The position numbers and the translations under genes are program-made. Under the pieces are notes generated by a model. That model was not told the origin of the DNA. It was given only the letters and a program-made list of their open reading frames with translations, and did not search any database. This document shows, piece after piece, positions 1-5,444 of a stretch of DNA of 8,483 bases (position 1 is its first letter; every line of letters starts with the position of its first letter). Source of the stretch: Hyphomicrobiales bacterium (GTDB taxonomy: Bacteria; Pseudomonadota; Alphaproteobacteria; Rhizobiales; Afifellaceae); the NCBI GenBank assembly GCA_013812985.1, contig JACCSN010000882.1, positions 1 through 8,483 of the forward strand. The letters are read 5' to 3'.

Positions 1-199
1 CATTACGCAGGATCGTGAACAGCCAAGCGCGCAGATTGGTGCCTTCCTGAAACGTATCGAACTTCGCCCACGCCTTCATCAGCGTCTCCTGGACGAGATC
101 GTCGGCGCGCTCGCTATTGCCCGCCAGTGACACAGCGAAAGCTCGCAAATTCGGTATGGAGGCGAGCAGGTCTTCCCGCAACGCCTTCGACACTGTCAC
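1..199 (-). CDS. ecfG: EcfG-type general stress response sigma factor (N-terminal part, cut by window edge)
   Basis: ECF sigma factor that directs RNA polymerase to GGAAC/CGTT promoters in the alphaproteobacterial general stress response. Only the first 66 codons are present; the gene continues beyond base 1. The visible part is sigma region 2: an N-terminal helix around PNLRAFAVSLAGN (residues 16-28), the region 2.2 motif DDLVQETLMKAW (33-44) and the region 2.3/2.4 motif NLRAWLFTILRN (55-66), all typical of EcfG. I chose the GTG at 199-197 because a GAGGAG Shine-Dalgarno lies 8 nt upstream and an in-frame TGA lies just before it; a second in-frame GTG at 193 is the alternative. The gene starts 12 nt after the nepR stop, and that stop overlaps the Shine-Dalgarno, so the two are probably translationally coupled. 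Region 4 is outside the window, so the EcfG assignment rests on region 2, the NepR neighbour and the upstream promoter. Confidence 0.93.
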   Translation of the reverse strand, partial: MTVSKALREDLLASIPNLRAFAVSLAGNSERADDLVQETLMKAWAKFDTFQEGTNLRAWLFTILRN

Positions 200-211
200 C
201 GGTGACGCTCC

Positions 212-451
212 TCAGCTTTTTTGCGTCGTCGACCGCTCCAGCTTCTCCAGCAGTTCCATGAACTTCGAAGGTACGGGCTCGTTGATGACGTCATCGTAGA
301 TGGCCCGCAGATGCTTTCCGATTTCCGTCTGAATACGCGGCTCTATCTGGGCGCCCCCCCGCTCGATCGCAATACCTCCCATATCGCTCCGCATCCTTTT
401 GCTGTCCTTTTCATTCGGCCCGTCGGCGGCGCCCTGGTCGTCCTTGCTCAT
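212..451 (-). CDS. nepR: NepR anti-sigma factor
   Basis: Small cytoplasmic anti-sigma factor of 79 residues. In the known pathway NepR sequesters EcfG until phosphorylated PhyR, a sigma-factor mimic, binds NepR and frees the sigma factor. The diagnostic NepR core is clear: IGKHLRAIYDDVINEPVP (residues 44-61) followed by the helix SKFMELLEKLE (62-72). The first 40 residues are polar and probably disordered, as is usual for the family. I chose the ATG at 451-449 because GGAG sits 6 nt upstream. An in-frame start at 544 exists, but it lies inside the -10 element of the EcfG promoter and so upstream of the expected transcript start. It is followed by ecfG in the same operon and preceded by an EcfG-type promoter, which implies positive autoregulation with NepR feedback. 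Confidence 0.93.
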   Translation of the reverse strand: MSKDDQGAADGPNEKDSKRMRSDMGGIAIERGGAQIEPRIQTEIGKHLRAIYDDVINEPVPSKFMELLEKLERSTTQKS

Positions 452-542
452 CCAAATCTCCAGGCGCTCAGCTCGCAATGACGCAGCGCCAACCGTGTCG
501 CCATAGCGCCATCCGCAGCGGGCTTCGGTCCTCGCACGTCTC

Positions 543-567
543 AACGGACCAGTTCAAAGCGCGTTCC
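543..567 (-). promoter_or_regulatory. EcfG-dependent promoter of nepR-ecfG
   Basis: On the minus strand, GGAAC (567-563) is followed by exactly 16 bases and then CGTT (546-543), the established -35/-10 consensus for EcfG sigma factors in alphaproteobacteria. A transcript would start near 536, about 85 nt before the nepR start codon. This predicts that the sigma factor drives its own operon. Confidence 0.88.
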
Positions 568-736
568 GACGACACTCAAGTTTCGCTAAAATTGCTTTCG
601 TCATCGTTATCGAAGGGTTAGCGGGATTAATTATAATCGCGGTGTAACGAGATCGCCGAGCCGGAATCCCGCGAGCGCCCGCGCCCCATGTTTTTGGGAG
701 CGCCCGAGCCATAAGACAAAAAAAATTGCTTGTCAC

Positions 737-761
737 GGAACCGGCGTTGGAAAGCAGCGTT
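737..761 (+). promoter_or_regulatory. Rightward EcfG-type promoter with no recognised gene downstream
   Basis: On the plus strand, GGAAC (737-741), a 16-base spacer and CGTT (758-761) match the EcfG consensus exactly. Transcription would begin near 768 and run into the gene-free stretch, then antisense to the small membrane protein gene if it continued past about 1030. An ATG lies at 768-770, essentially at the expected transcript start, but the reading frame it opens has no protein-like features. Confidence 0.65.
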
Positions 762-895
762 TTCGGTATGCTTCGACATTCCGATCTGGTTCAGAAAGGC
801 GTGACAAGCGAAAGTGGTGACTTTCACTCTCGTCAACGACATCAAGGCCGCGGTTTCCCAACCCGAGCCAGGACGAGGTTGGCGGACAGCACTTC

Positions 896-948
896 ACTCC
901 GGCCGGCCTCCTCCTCATGCCCCCTTCCCCCTCGTGGTCGGCCGGAGT
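896..948. repeat. Inverted repeat able to form a hairpin
   Basis: A perfect 10-base arm ACTCCGGCCG (896-905) is repeated in reverse complement at 939-948. The pairing extends inward by three more pairs including one G-T, leaving a pyrimidine-rich loop of about 27 bases. Neither strand shows a T tract after the stem, so it is not a standard intrinsic terminator. It may be part of an RNA transcribed from the promoter at 737-761. Confidence 0.45.
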
Positions 949-1033
949 TCCCATCAGAGCCAGGAAGTGCATCCGCGGGAGAACCGACGGGGTCCCGTCT
1001 CGACGGCGCGGTCGATCTCAGACGGCTGTGAGT

Positions 1034-1162
1034 CTATGCCATCGTCCATGCGATCACGCCGAGCAGGACAAGCGCCAGAGGAATTCCGACCAGCATGACG
1101 GTTTTGTTCATCCGGCGCCGGTCCCCCTGGCGGGCTTCCGTCTTGGTCAGTTCTTCCGTCAT
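1034..1162 (-). CDS. Small single-span membrane protein, probable general stress response member
   Basis: A 42-residue protein with a polar N-terminus carrying the TEARQGDRRRMN segment (residues 8-19) and one hydrophobic stretch from about 21 to 41 ending MA, consistent with one inner-membrane helix with the basic end inside. From memory, short proteins with a TEARQG-like motif before a single helix recur in alphaproteobacteria as uncharacterised conserved proteins; their function is not known to me. I chose the ATG at 1162-1160, with AGGA 9 nt upstream. A longer in-frame version beginning at 1279 is unlikely because it would start upstream of the EcfG-type promoter at 1222-1198 and would overlap the lipid kinase stop. 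The promoter predicts a short leader of about 30 nt and induction by the general stress response. Confidence 0.78.
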   Translation of the reverse strand: MTEELTKTEARQGDRRRMNKTVMLVGIPLALVLLGVIAWTMA

Positions 1163-1197
1163 TTCGATGAGTCCTGTTCTTTGCGACACCGTGTTCA

Positions 1198-1222
1198 AAC
1201 GCGGGCCATGAAGGCCAGTTCC
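1198..1222 (-). promoter_or_regulatory. EcfG-dependent promoter of the small membrane protein
   Basis: On the minus strand, GGAAC (1222-1218), a 16-base spacer and CGTT (1201-1198) match the EcfG consensus exactly. The expected transcript start is near 1191, about 29 nt before the ATG at 1162. The site lies in the 113-bp gap after the lipid kinase gene, so the small gene can be expressed independently of it. Confidence 0.82.
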
Positions 1223-1275
1223 CTCCTTAGCCGCGACAGGATGCGCTCGGGTTTTGGTCGAGCTAAGTCGCTGAC

Positions 1276-2175
1276 TCATGTGCTTGGCGCGGGCAGTAAA
1301 ACGCGGAGTCCGCCCTTGCGGACGCGGCAGCGGAGCGGCGTTTCCAGCGAAATGATCTCGCCATCGACTGAAGCTTGCACCAGTCGCTCGGGCAAGATGA
1401 TCTCAAATTCCTTGTCGTACCAGGATTCGAGCAGCGGATTTCTGGCGATCTCCCCGAGCGCAACGCTGGCGGTCAAGCGGATGAGATCATGCCAGCGATG
1501 GGATTTCGGCAGGTACAGGCCGAGCTGCCCTTGGCTGAGATCATCCGCGTAAGGCAGATGCCCTTCGCCGAGCGGGTTGTTGGAAACGAGGATCGCGACG
1601 GTGCGCCGCTCGATGTCCCGGCCGGCGATGCGGATGCGGGCGTCGAGGCGGGGCGGCTGGCCAACGACGATCCACCACGACTGAATGTTGGCGAAGACCT
1701 TTCCCCAGGCGGACCGGTAGCTTAGCCCTTCCCGCGTCTTGATCAGATGGGGATGGAGCCCCAGCGTGACGTGGTGGATGAAGAGCCGCCCGTTCACCTC
1801 TCCGATATCGACGGTGCCCAAGGATCCCGCCGCGAGAGCTTCGGCGGCGGCCTTCATGCCGAGCGGGACCCTGAGCGATCTCGCGAACAGGTTCATGGTG
1901 CCGAGCGGCAGCACGCCAAGAGCGAGGCCGCTCTCCGCCGCCTTGGCGGCGGCCGCCGAGACGGTGCCGTCTCCCCCGCCCACGACGACCGCGTCGCAGG
2001 GCTTCTCCCGGCAGATGCGCGCGATGGCGGGCGCCATATCCCGCCCGGAATGCACCTCCGGGACGACACGATGGCCGCGCGCCCGAAAGACATCCGACAG
2101 CTCCTCGGCGACGCGGTCCGGATCGCGGCCGCGCAGAATGCCGGCGTTCCGATTGAGGAGCAGCGCGAGCTTCAC
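1276..2175 (-). CDS. Diacylglycerol kinase family lipid kinase
   Basis: A 299-residue protein of the DAGK/YegS/LCB5 lipid-kinase superfamily, which phosphorylates lipid hydroxyl groups such as those of diacylglycerol with ATP, usually at the inner face of the membrane. The N-terminal NRNAG motif (residues 8-12), the nucleotide-binding GGGDGT loop (66-71), the LPLGTMNLFAR motif (89-99) and the C-terminal VDGE (270-273) are all in the expected order. Length is normal for bacterial members. The third motif has MNLF where YegS-type enzymes usually have ANDF. The start is GTG (2175-2173) with only a weak AGG about 9 nt upstream, so the exact start is less certain than the gene. The true substrate cannot be read from the sequence. 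It lies between the acidic protein and the small membrane protein on the same strand, but gaps of about 110-120 bp on each side do not require one operon. Confidence 0.9.
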   Translation of the reverse strand: MKLALLLNRNAGILRGRDPDRVAEELSDVFRARGHRVVPEVHSGRDMAPAIARICREKPCDAVVVGGGDGTVSAAAAKAAESGLALGVLPLGTMNLFARSLRVPLGMKAAAEALAAGSLGTVDIGEVNGRLFIHHVTLGLHPHLIKTREGLSYRSAWGKVFANIQSWWIVVGQPPRLDARIRIAGRDIERRTVAILVSNNPLGEGHLPYADDLSQGQLGLYLPKSHRWHDLIRLTASVALGEIARNPLLESWYDKEFEIILPERLVQASVDGEIISLETPLRCRVRKGGLRVLLPAPST

Positions 2176-2267
2176 TCGGGCAAGCCTGAAAATTCGCGCA
2201 ACCCAATCGGACGCGCGCCTAACCTATCCAGGGTCGTCAAGAGTTTCCGCCGCCCCGCGAACCACCG

Positions 2268-2286
2268 GCGCCGCGCATGGCGGCGC
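2268..2286. repeat. Short GC hairpin between the acidic protein and lipid kinase genes
   Basis: GCGCCGC (2268-2274) and GCGGCGC (2280-2286) form a perfect 7-bp stem with a 5-nt loop, just past the stop of the 2298-2687 gene. No T run follows on the minus strand, so intrinsic termination is doubtful; it might stabilise or pause the transcript. Confidence 0.35.
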
Positions 2287-2297
2287 AACAGCCCAGC

Positions 2298-2687
2298 CTA
2301 GCCTTCCTCGCGCCCGCGCGCTTCCTCGTCTTCCGCCCGTTCCATGATCTCATCGGGCGCAAGGGCGCTGTCATCCGTGTCGAAAGCCAAGGCGCCGGGT
2401 GCGCCTGTCCCATCGACGGGCTCGTCGAGCGTAGCGAGCGCACCGCGAACGCCTTCGATCAGGTCGCCATATTCGTTGGTCTCATCCATGCCGCGCCGGG
2501 CCTGAAGGTCGTTCAGCATTCGGCGCAGAACCTCGCGGCGCTCTTCGATGCTGGCCGAGGCCGAACTCAGCACCGCGTCGACATCGTCGAGCGTATAGGG
2601 CTGATCGAAGCCCGGCAGGTCGGAATCATCACCGACATCGAAGTCCTCGGCCAGAGGCGTCATCTGAGAGCGCAGGTCTTTCGCCAT
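2298..2687 (-). CDS. Acidic conserved hypothetical protein
   Basis: A 129-residue protein whose function I do not recognise. It is strongly acidic, with Asp/Glu-rich segments at residues 14-25 and 102-129. The middle looks helical: a charged helix around EERREVLRRMLNDLQARRG (48-66) and a second around IEGVRGALATL (77-87). There is no signal peptide, membrane span or catalytic motif. The ATG at 2687-2685 is preceded by AGGAG 8 nt upstream, which together with the orderly helix and linker composition supports a real gene. It lies 70 bp downstream of the PilZ gene on the same strand, so the two may share a transcript, and a near-match to the EcfG promoter lies in that gap. A soluble regulatory or scaffold role is possible but unproven. 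Confidence 0.75.
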   Translation of the reverse strand: MAKDLRSQMTPLAEDFDVGDDSDLPGFDQPYTLDDVDAVLSSASASIEERREVLRRMLNDLQARRGMDETNEYGDLIEGVRGALATLDEPVDGTGAPGALAFDTDDSALAPDEIMERAEDEEARGREEG

Positions 2688-2715
2688 GGCGACACTCCTG
2701 GTGTGTGGGCAGGAA

Positions 2716-2740
2716 AAGGCGTCGGCTGAACAAATGTTCC
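2716..2740 (-). promoter_or_regulatory. Possible weak EcfG-type promoter
   Basis: GGAAC (2740-2736), 16 bases, then CCTT (2719-2716) on the minus strand. The -35 and spacing match the EcfG consensus, but the -10 has one mismatch (CCTT instead of CGTT). It sits about 29 bp upstream of the ATG of the acidic protein. One mismatch in a four-base element makes chance occurrence plausible. Confidence 0.3.
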
Positions 2741-2757
2741 GCTTGCGCCGGCGCCCG

Positions 2758-3036
2758 CTATAGCTTCCGCGCCGGAGCGGGTTGCGGCGGGCCGGTAAAA
2801 TGCACGCCGGCGTTCAGGCCCCGCTGCCAGGCGACCTCGCCGGGGAACATCTCGTTTGACGAGACGACCAGCAAACGCACCTCCTTTGGCAGGCTGGTCG
2901 GTCCGCCGAACGCGAGCCGGGCGCCTGTTTCGCTGATATCGCGCACGATGCAGTCGAGCACCGTCCAATCGGTCAAGATGACCTTGCCCTGCTTGAGCAT
3001 GCGGCGGCGACCAGCGCCGCGATTGTTCGAATCCAT
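2758..3036 (-). CDS. Single-domain PilZ protein
   Basis: A 92-residue protein consisting almost entirely of a PilZ domain, the receptor fold for cyclic di-GMP that controls motility, exopolysaccharide or surface behaviour. The second binding motif is intact: D33-x-S35-x-x-G38 within RDISETGARL. The first motif, RxxxR, is best matched by R6-GAG-R10, followed by more basic residues RRMLKQGK (11-18). A beta-strand pattern continues to VAWQRGLNAGVHF (68-80), as in rhizobial PilZ proteins. I chose the ATG at 3036-3034, with GGAG 8 nt upstream; the in-frame extension to 3153 has no family-like sequence. Whether it binds cyclic di-GMP is uncertain because the RxxxR motif is not in its most typical setting. 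It is transcribed away from the ABC importer, with a 216-bp gap between the two start codons. Confidence 0.85.
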   Translation of the reverse strand: MDSNNRGAGRRRMLKQGKVILTDWTVLDCIVRDISETGARLAFGGPTSLPKEVRLLVVSSNEMFPGEVAWQRGLNAGVHFTGPPQPAPARKL

Positions 3037-3178
3037 CTCAACAACTCCGGAAGCAGAGCATGCACGTCTTCCTGAGCAAAGTGTTAACGGGCCGCGCCGT
3101 CGATGCCCCACCCGCTCGCTTTCGCGCTGATTGTCTTTTCCGCAAAGCGGCACGCGGCTCCTTCAGTCCAATTTACGC

Positions 3179-3207
3179 TTGACCCGCAGCAGCCGCCGCC
3201 CTAGCCT
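3179..3207 (+). promoter_or_regulatory. Candidate housekeeping promoter of the ABC importer
   Basis: TTGACC (3179-3184), a 17-base spacer and TAGCCT (3202-3207) resemble a sigma-70 promoter with a good -35 and a weak -10, as is common in alphaproteobacteria. It lies 45 bp before the binding-protein start codon. No operator was recognised. Confidence 0.4.
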
Positions 3208-3252
3208 GCAAACGATTGCATAAGACCAGTCACGGATATGGGGAGAAGCAAG

Positions 3253-4536
3253 ATGAGGACAGGTGCTGTCGTATGCGCCCTGGCTGCTGCCGCGATCGGC
3301 CTCACGGCCGGCGGCGCCGCGGCCCAGGAGCCGATCCGGATCGGCTCGTCGCTGCCGCTTACGGGCAATTTCTCGGTGAGCGGCGAGAAGCATCAGCAAG
3401 GCTTCGAGCTCTGCGTCGATCTCATCAACGGGAAAGGCGGCGTCCTTGGCCGTCAAGTTGAGCTGATCGTCAGCGACAATCGGTCCGACACGGAGACCGC
3501 GATCAACCAGTATGAGCGCCTCATCAACGTCGACAAGGCCGACGTGGTGTTCGGCACGTTTTCCTCCAAGCTGACCTTCCCCATCTCGTCGGTGATGGAG
3601 AAATACAACATGATCCACCCCGTGCCGGCGGGCGGTGCGCTGCGCATCTGGTCGCAGGGCTTCAAGCACATGTTCTATTTCCAGCAGGACGCCGCCGAGC
3701 TGATCGGCGATTCGCTCACCGAGATGGTGACGGAACTCATCCCGGAGGATCAGCGGCCGAAGACGGTCGCGCTGGTTCAGTCCGACGACTTTTTCGCCAA
3801 CGGCATCGCCGCCGGCCTGCTCGGCCGCAAGGTGGAGAATCCCGGCGGCGGCGTGGTGGCCGACCTCGCGCCCGGCTACCTGAAGGATGCCGGCCTGGAA
3901 GTGGTCTTCGAGGAGCGCTGGCCGGAGGAAGGCTTCTCCGATTGGCTGAACCTCGCCAATTCCATCAAGCGCTCGGACGCCGAGCTGGTAATCGGCCTCA
4001 CCGCCTCGGCCGAAGAGGCGGTGCAGCTCACCCGCGCCTTGCAGACCGTGCGCGCCCAGCCGAAACTGCTGTATCTCAGCCAAGGCACGCAGGCGGAGTT
4101 CCAGGAAGGGCTCGGCGACGCTGCCGAAGGCATCGTCATGCACACCTCCTGGCACCAGGACGTGCCCTTCGAAGGCGTGCTCGCCGGCGAGCCTTTCACG
4201 AACGTGGATTTCAAGGCCGCCTTTGAAGCGAAGTTCGGCAAGGCGCCGGACGAGGATTCCGCCATTCCCTTCGCCGTCTGCCAGGGCGTGGAGCAGGCGA
4301 TCCGCGGCGCCGGCGCGACCGACAACCTGAAGCTCAGCGAGTGGATGCACGCCCGCACCGAGGCGGAGCCCGTCAGGACCGTGCTCGGGGCGTTTCACTG
4401 GGACGAGCGCGGTCTGCCGATCGAGCGGCCGTTCCTGGAGGCGCAATGGCAGGGCGGCGCGCTCAAGTTCGTCTATCCGACGGACGAGTTCGCCGGCGTG
4501 GCCCCGCTGATCTATCCGAAGCCGGAATGGCAATAG
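3253..4536 (+). CDS. Periplasmic substrate-binding protein of a branched-chain-amino-acid-type ABC importer
   Basis: A 427-residue type-I periplasmic binding protein (LivK/UrtA/AmiC-like) that captures the ligand in the periplasm and delivers it to the LivH/LivM channel. Residues 1-24 form a signal peptide with a hydrophobic core and an AAA cleavage site before QE. The mature protein begins with the family hallmark IRIGSSLPLTGNFS (28-41), then a helix ending FELCVDLINGKGGVLGR that is typical of the fold. There is no lipobox. I chose the ATG at 3253 because GGGGAGA lies 5-12 nt before it; an in-frame ATG at 3238 would place that Shine-Dalgarno inside the gene. Length is slightly above that of classical LivK and nearer to UrtA-like proteins. 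The ligand is not evident: amino acids, short amides, urea or aromatic acids are all known for this family. Confidence 0.92.
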   Translation: MRTGAVVCALAAAAIGLTAGGAAAQEPIRIGSSLPLTGNFSVSGEKHQQGFELCVDLINGKGGVLGRQVELIVSDNRSDTETAINQYERLINVDKADVVFGTFSSKLTFPISSVMEKYNMIHPVPAGGALRIWSQGFKHMFYFQQDAAELIGDSLTEMVTELIPEDQRPKTVALVQSDDFFANGIAAGLLGRKVENPGGGVVADLAPGYLKDAGLEVVFEERWPEEGFSDWLNLANSIKRSDAELVIGLTASAEEAVQLTRALQTVRAQPKLLYLSQGTQAEFQEGLGDAAEGIVMHTSWHQDVPFEGVLAGEPFTNVDFKAAFEAKFGKAPDEDSAIPFAVCQGVEQAIRGAGATDNLKLSEWMHARTEAEPVRTVLGAFHWDERGLPIERPFLEAQWQGGALKFVYPTDEFAGVAPLIYPKPEWQ

Positions 4537-4553
4537 GCGGCTGAAACGGCCCT

Positions 4554-4604
4554 CCTCTCCCCCTTGTGGGGAGAGGTCGAGTCGCGGAGCGACCGGGTGA
4601 GGGG
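4554..4604 (+). repeat. Two-hairpin intergenic repeat between binding-protein and ATPase genes
   Basis: The first hairpin has 9-bp arms CCTCTCCCC (4554-4562) and GGGGAGAGG (4568-4576) with a 5-nt loop. The second has 5-bp arms GTCGC (4581-4585) and GCGAC (4589-4593). A purine-rich tail GGGTGAGGGG (4595-4604) follows. This arrangement is typical of short dispersed palindromic repeats in Hyphomicrobiales intergenic regions. Its position right after the binding-protein stop parallels the REP hairpins that protect the 5' mRNA segment in enteric malE-malF, so it could raise binding-protein levels relative to the downstream genes; that role is inference. Confidence 0.75.
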
Positions 4605-4658
4605 CGTGTGTCCCGCCGCCCGCGCAGGCTGAGCTCCCTACTCTCTGGAGGTTCGCAA

Positions 4659-5444
4659 ATGCTTGAGGTGCGCGGCCTCTGCAAGCACTTCGGCGGCATC
4701 CGCGCCGTCGAGACATGCTCCTTCACGGTCGAGGCCGGCTCCATCACCGCGCTGATCGGGCCGAACGGCGCCGGCAAGACGACGGCCTTCAACTGCATTT
4801 CCAAGACCATGAAGCCGAGCGCCGGCGAGGTCTGGCTCGACAGGGTCAGGATCGACGGTCTCCGCCCGCATCAGGTGACCAAGCTCGGCCTCAGCCGCAC
4901 CTTCCAGATAAGCCGCAACCTGGAGGATCTTACAGTTTTGGAAAACTTGGTCGTGCAGTCGCGGGTCGCCCATTGGCGCGAGCTGCTCGGACCGGCCGTC
5001 AGCGCTGCCGAGCGGGACAAGGCGGCCGAGATCCTCGAATTCCTCGACATCACCCGGCTGGCGCATGAGGAGACGCGGAGCCTTTCCTACGGCCAGAAGA
5101 AGCTGATGGATTTCGGCGCGCTTCTCATGTCCGAGCCAAAGATCATCCTGCTCGACGAGCCGGCCGGCGGGGTCAATCCGCGGCTTCTCCAGGAGATCGT
5201 CGACCGCATCCGCAAGCTGAACGAGCGCGGCCTGACGGTGCTCATCGTGGAGCACAACATGGAGCTGGTGATGAGCCTCTCCCACAAGGTGGTCGTCATG
5301 GCGCACGGCCAGGTGATCGCCGAGGGAACGCCGGGCGAGGTCCAGGCGAACCCGCTCGTGCTGGAGGCTTATCTCGGCGGCGCCGCCAAGGACCTGCCGG
5401 TCCCGCCTGTCGCGCCCAACGTCGCGGGCGTCGGCCTTGCCTGA
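4659..5444 (+). CDS. livG: ABC importer ATPase, LivG-like
   Basis: A 261-residue cytoplasmic ATPase that powers import together with the LivF-like subunit. Motifs in order: Walker A GPNGAGKT (34-41), Q-loop TFQ (81-83), signature LSYGQ (142-146), Walker B IILLDEP (162-168) and switch histidine H199 in VEHN. LSYGQ instead of LSGGQ and the late VVVMAHGQVIAEGTP segment are characteristic of LivG. I chose the ATG at 4659 with GGAGG 7 nt upstream; an in-frame extension to 4566 would begin inside the hairpin repeat. The last 20 residues are a Pro/Val/Ala-rich tail beyond the conserved end AYLGG. The stop overlaps the start of the next gene by 8 bp. The symbol names the family position, not a proven leucine specificity. 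Confidence 0.93.
   Translation: MLEVRGLCKHFGGIRAVETCSFTVEAGSITALIGPNGAGKTTAFNCISKTMKPSAGEVWLDRVRIDGLRPHQVTKLGLSRTFQISRNLEDLTVLENLVVQSRVAHWRELLGPAVSAAERDKAAEILEFLDITRLAHEETRSLSYGQKKLMDFGALLMSEPKIILLDEPAGGVNPRLLQEIVDRIRKLNERGLTVLIVEHNMELVMSLSHKVVVMAHGQVIAEGTPGEVQANPLVLEAYLGGAAKDLPVPPVAPNVAGVGLA

Larger units (their letters stand above)
568..1033. other. Gene-free intergenic stretch
   Basis: No coding region here can be supported. Open frames on both strands lack recognisable protein motifs, have poor start contexts and are rich in Arg, Pro and Ser, as expected of chance frames in high-GC DNA. The segment at about 590-645 is AT-rich compared with its surroundings. The stretch holds a rightward EcfG-type promoter (737-761), a small hairpin with GAAAGT and ACTTTC arms (810-825), and a larger inverted repeat (896-948). 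phyR, often found divergent to nepR in this position, is not recognisable. Confidence 0.7.

Noticed and set aside
670..728. Possible intrinsic terminator near repeated GAGCGCCCG blocks and the nearby A-run (717-725)
   Set aside because: The GAGCGCCCG blocks are mostly direct repeats, not a clean stem. The A-run would be a T tract only for minus-strand transcription and would come before the stem instead of after it.
726..1031. 101-codon plus-strand frame downstream of the rightward EcfG promoter
   Set aside because: Its first start lies upstream of the promoter -35. Even from the ATG at 768 the product is Ser/Arg/Pro-rich with no motif and no Shine-Dalgarno. It shows no resemblance to PhyR.
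917..1552. 211-codon plus-strand frame over the small membrane gene and lipid kinase C-terminus
   Set aside because: It has Arg/Ser-rich composition, no motif, and overlaps two supported genes on the other strand.
3163..4716. 517-codon open frame on the minus strand opposite the binding-protein gene
   Set aside because: It is antisense to a binding-protein gene with signal peptide, family motifs and ribosome binding site. Its translation is Arg/Leu/His/Glu-rich with no domain, as expected of a shadow frame in high-GC DNA.
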